A DNA stretch of 64,000 bases, taken from Novosphingobium sp. FSW06-99. Lineage in GTDB: Bacteria; Pseudomonadota; Alphaproteobacteria; Sphingomonadales; Sphingomonadaceae. Shown here piece by piece: positions 63,372 to 64,000 of the stretch (positions are counted from its first letter, which is position 1; every line of letters begins with the position of its first letter). The stretch is from NCBI RefSeq assembly GCF_001519065.1, contig NZ_KQ954251.1, forward strand, positions 1 through 64,000, written 5' to 3'. The notes under the pieces were generated by a model. The model saw only the letters and a program-made list of their open reading frames with translations. It was not told where the DNA came from and made no database searches. Made by a program: the position numbers and the translations under genes.

Positions 63372-63992
63372 ATGACATCGCGTGTCCCTTCCCCAAATCC
63401 GGTCAGACTGCTGCTGGCAATCGGCTGCCTTGCGGCAACTTCGGCGACCGAGCATCGCCATCTTGACATCCAGGTGTTCGATCAGCGCGGATTGCCGCTG
63501 CGCGATGCGGTGGTCGAACTGGCCCGCCCGGCGGGGGACAACCGCCCGCTGGTGTTTGCCTGGCGCAATGCGATGGCCCAGCGCAACGAGGCTTTTGTGC
63601 CCGGCACGCTGATCGTGCCGCGCGATGCCACGGTGGCGTTTCCCAACCTCGATACGGTACGTCACAGCATCTACAGCTTTTCGCGCGCGGCGCGGTTCCA
63701 GATCGATTTGTATGGCAGCGACCAGACGCGCGCGCACCAGTTTGCAGTGGCGGGCACGGTCGCACTGGGCTGCCACATCCACGACCATATGAAAGGCTAT
63801 CTGCGCGTCACCGACACGCCCTATGCCGCGCGCAGCGATCTGGATGGCGTGGCGCAGATCGGCAATCTGCCGGAAGGCACGTATGCCGTTACTGTGTGGC
63901 ACCCCCAGGGCACGGGTCGCGATGGTGAATGGCATGGCAGTGTCCGGCTGGTCGAAGGGCGGCCCAACCGCCTGACGATCGGGACTCGCTGA
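63372..63992 (+). CDS. Exported cupredoxin-domain protein (methylamine-utilisation-like)
   Basis: The 206-residue protein has an N-terminal hydrophobic leader (VRLLLAIGCLAATSAT), then a beta-sandwich with DIQVFDQRGLPLRDAVVEL. Type-1 copper ligands are visible: His98 in VRHSIYSFS and the loop GCHIHDHMKGYL, giving Cys134, His137 and Met140 with the C-x2-H-x2-M spacing of amicyanin. A C-terminal Big/CNA-like portion (QIGNLPEGTYAVTVWHPQG) follows. It is probably a periplasmic electron carrier or copper protein. It is divergent from DUF3034. A GTG at 63994 may start the next gene, which is cut off by the window end. Confidence 0.85.
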   Translation: MTSRVPSPNPVRLLLAIGCLAATSATEHRHLDIQVFDQRGLPLRDAVVELARPAGDNRPLVFAWRNAMAQRNEAFVPGTLIVPRDATVAFPNLDTVRHSIYSFSRAARFQIDLYGSDQTRAHQFAVAGTVALGCHIHDHMKGYLRVTDTPYAARSDLDGVAQIGNLPEGTYAVTVWHPQGTGRDGEWHGSVRLVEGRPNRLTIGTR

Positions 63993-64000
63993 GGTGACGG

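Overview
The window is GC-rich chromosomal DNA from an alphaproteobacterium, most likely a sphingomonad (Sphingomonadaceae, Novosphingobium/Sphingomonas type). The evidence is the divL-tsaE-amgK-murU-addB-addA-trxA gene order, several large TonB-dependent receptors, a DUF3034 plus cupredoxin pair, and the mfd/sdhE/recG neighbourhood. This assignment rests on gene content and order only; no database search was possible.

Layout. 1-2.6 kb: a visibly AT-richer accessory patch with a methyltransferase bounded by inverted 16-bp REP-like motifs, a REP-associated (Y1/HUH) tyrosine transposase, and a HEAT-repeat-like protein. 2.7-19 kb: envelope and scavenging genes: an outer-membrane barrel; a di-heme peroxidase with a small periplasmic HGHGP protein, divergent from a TonB receptor; a secreted metallophosphoesterase; an alpha/beta hydrolase divergent from a second TonB receptor; a secreted nucleoside-hydrolase-like protein; a GtrA plus GT-C membrane pair; a second barrel; and a LysR regulator divergent from a P1-family peptidase. 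19-24 kb: nitroreductase, a small zinc-ribbon-like protein, ftsB, folE, a peroxiredoxin and ahcY with a 20-bp palindromic operator. 24-35.4 kb: a tightly overlapping operon from divL (a histidine-kinase-like protein with Tyr in place of the phosphoacceptor His) through tsaE, amgK, murU, addB and addA, followed by trxA. 35.4-41.3 kb: argJ-GST-IMPase on the minus strand, a small secreted protein, and secA. 41.3-50.6 kb: an MdtABC-type tandem RND efflux operon with its own outer-membrane factor. 50.6-54.8 kb: a 31-codon small ORF, tRNA-Asn(GTT) with a recognisable promoter, nadK, an EAL phosphodiesterase, two orphan small membrane proteins and repeat elements. 54.9-61.7 kb: mfd, sdhE, a host-attachment-like protein, recG and a DUF3429 protein. 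61.7-64 kb: an exported truncated haemoglobin, a DUF3034 outer-membrane protein and an amicyanin-like cupredoxin protein.

How the genes fit together. The core is housekeeping: cell-cycle signalling (DivL), peptidoglycan recycling (AmgK/MurU), recombination and repair (AddAB, Mfd, RecG), secretion (SecA), and cofactor and methyl metabolism (FolE, NadK, AhcY). Between these blocks lie uptake and envelope modules. The least explained are the TonB receptor/HGHGP protein/di-heme peroxidase locus at 3.4-7.2 kb and the REP-bounded methyltransferase at the left edge.
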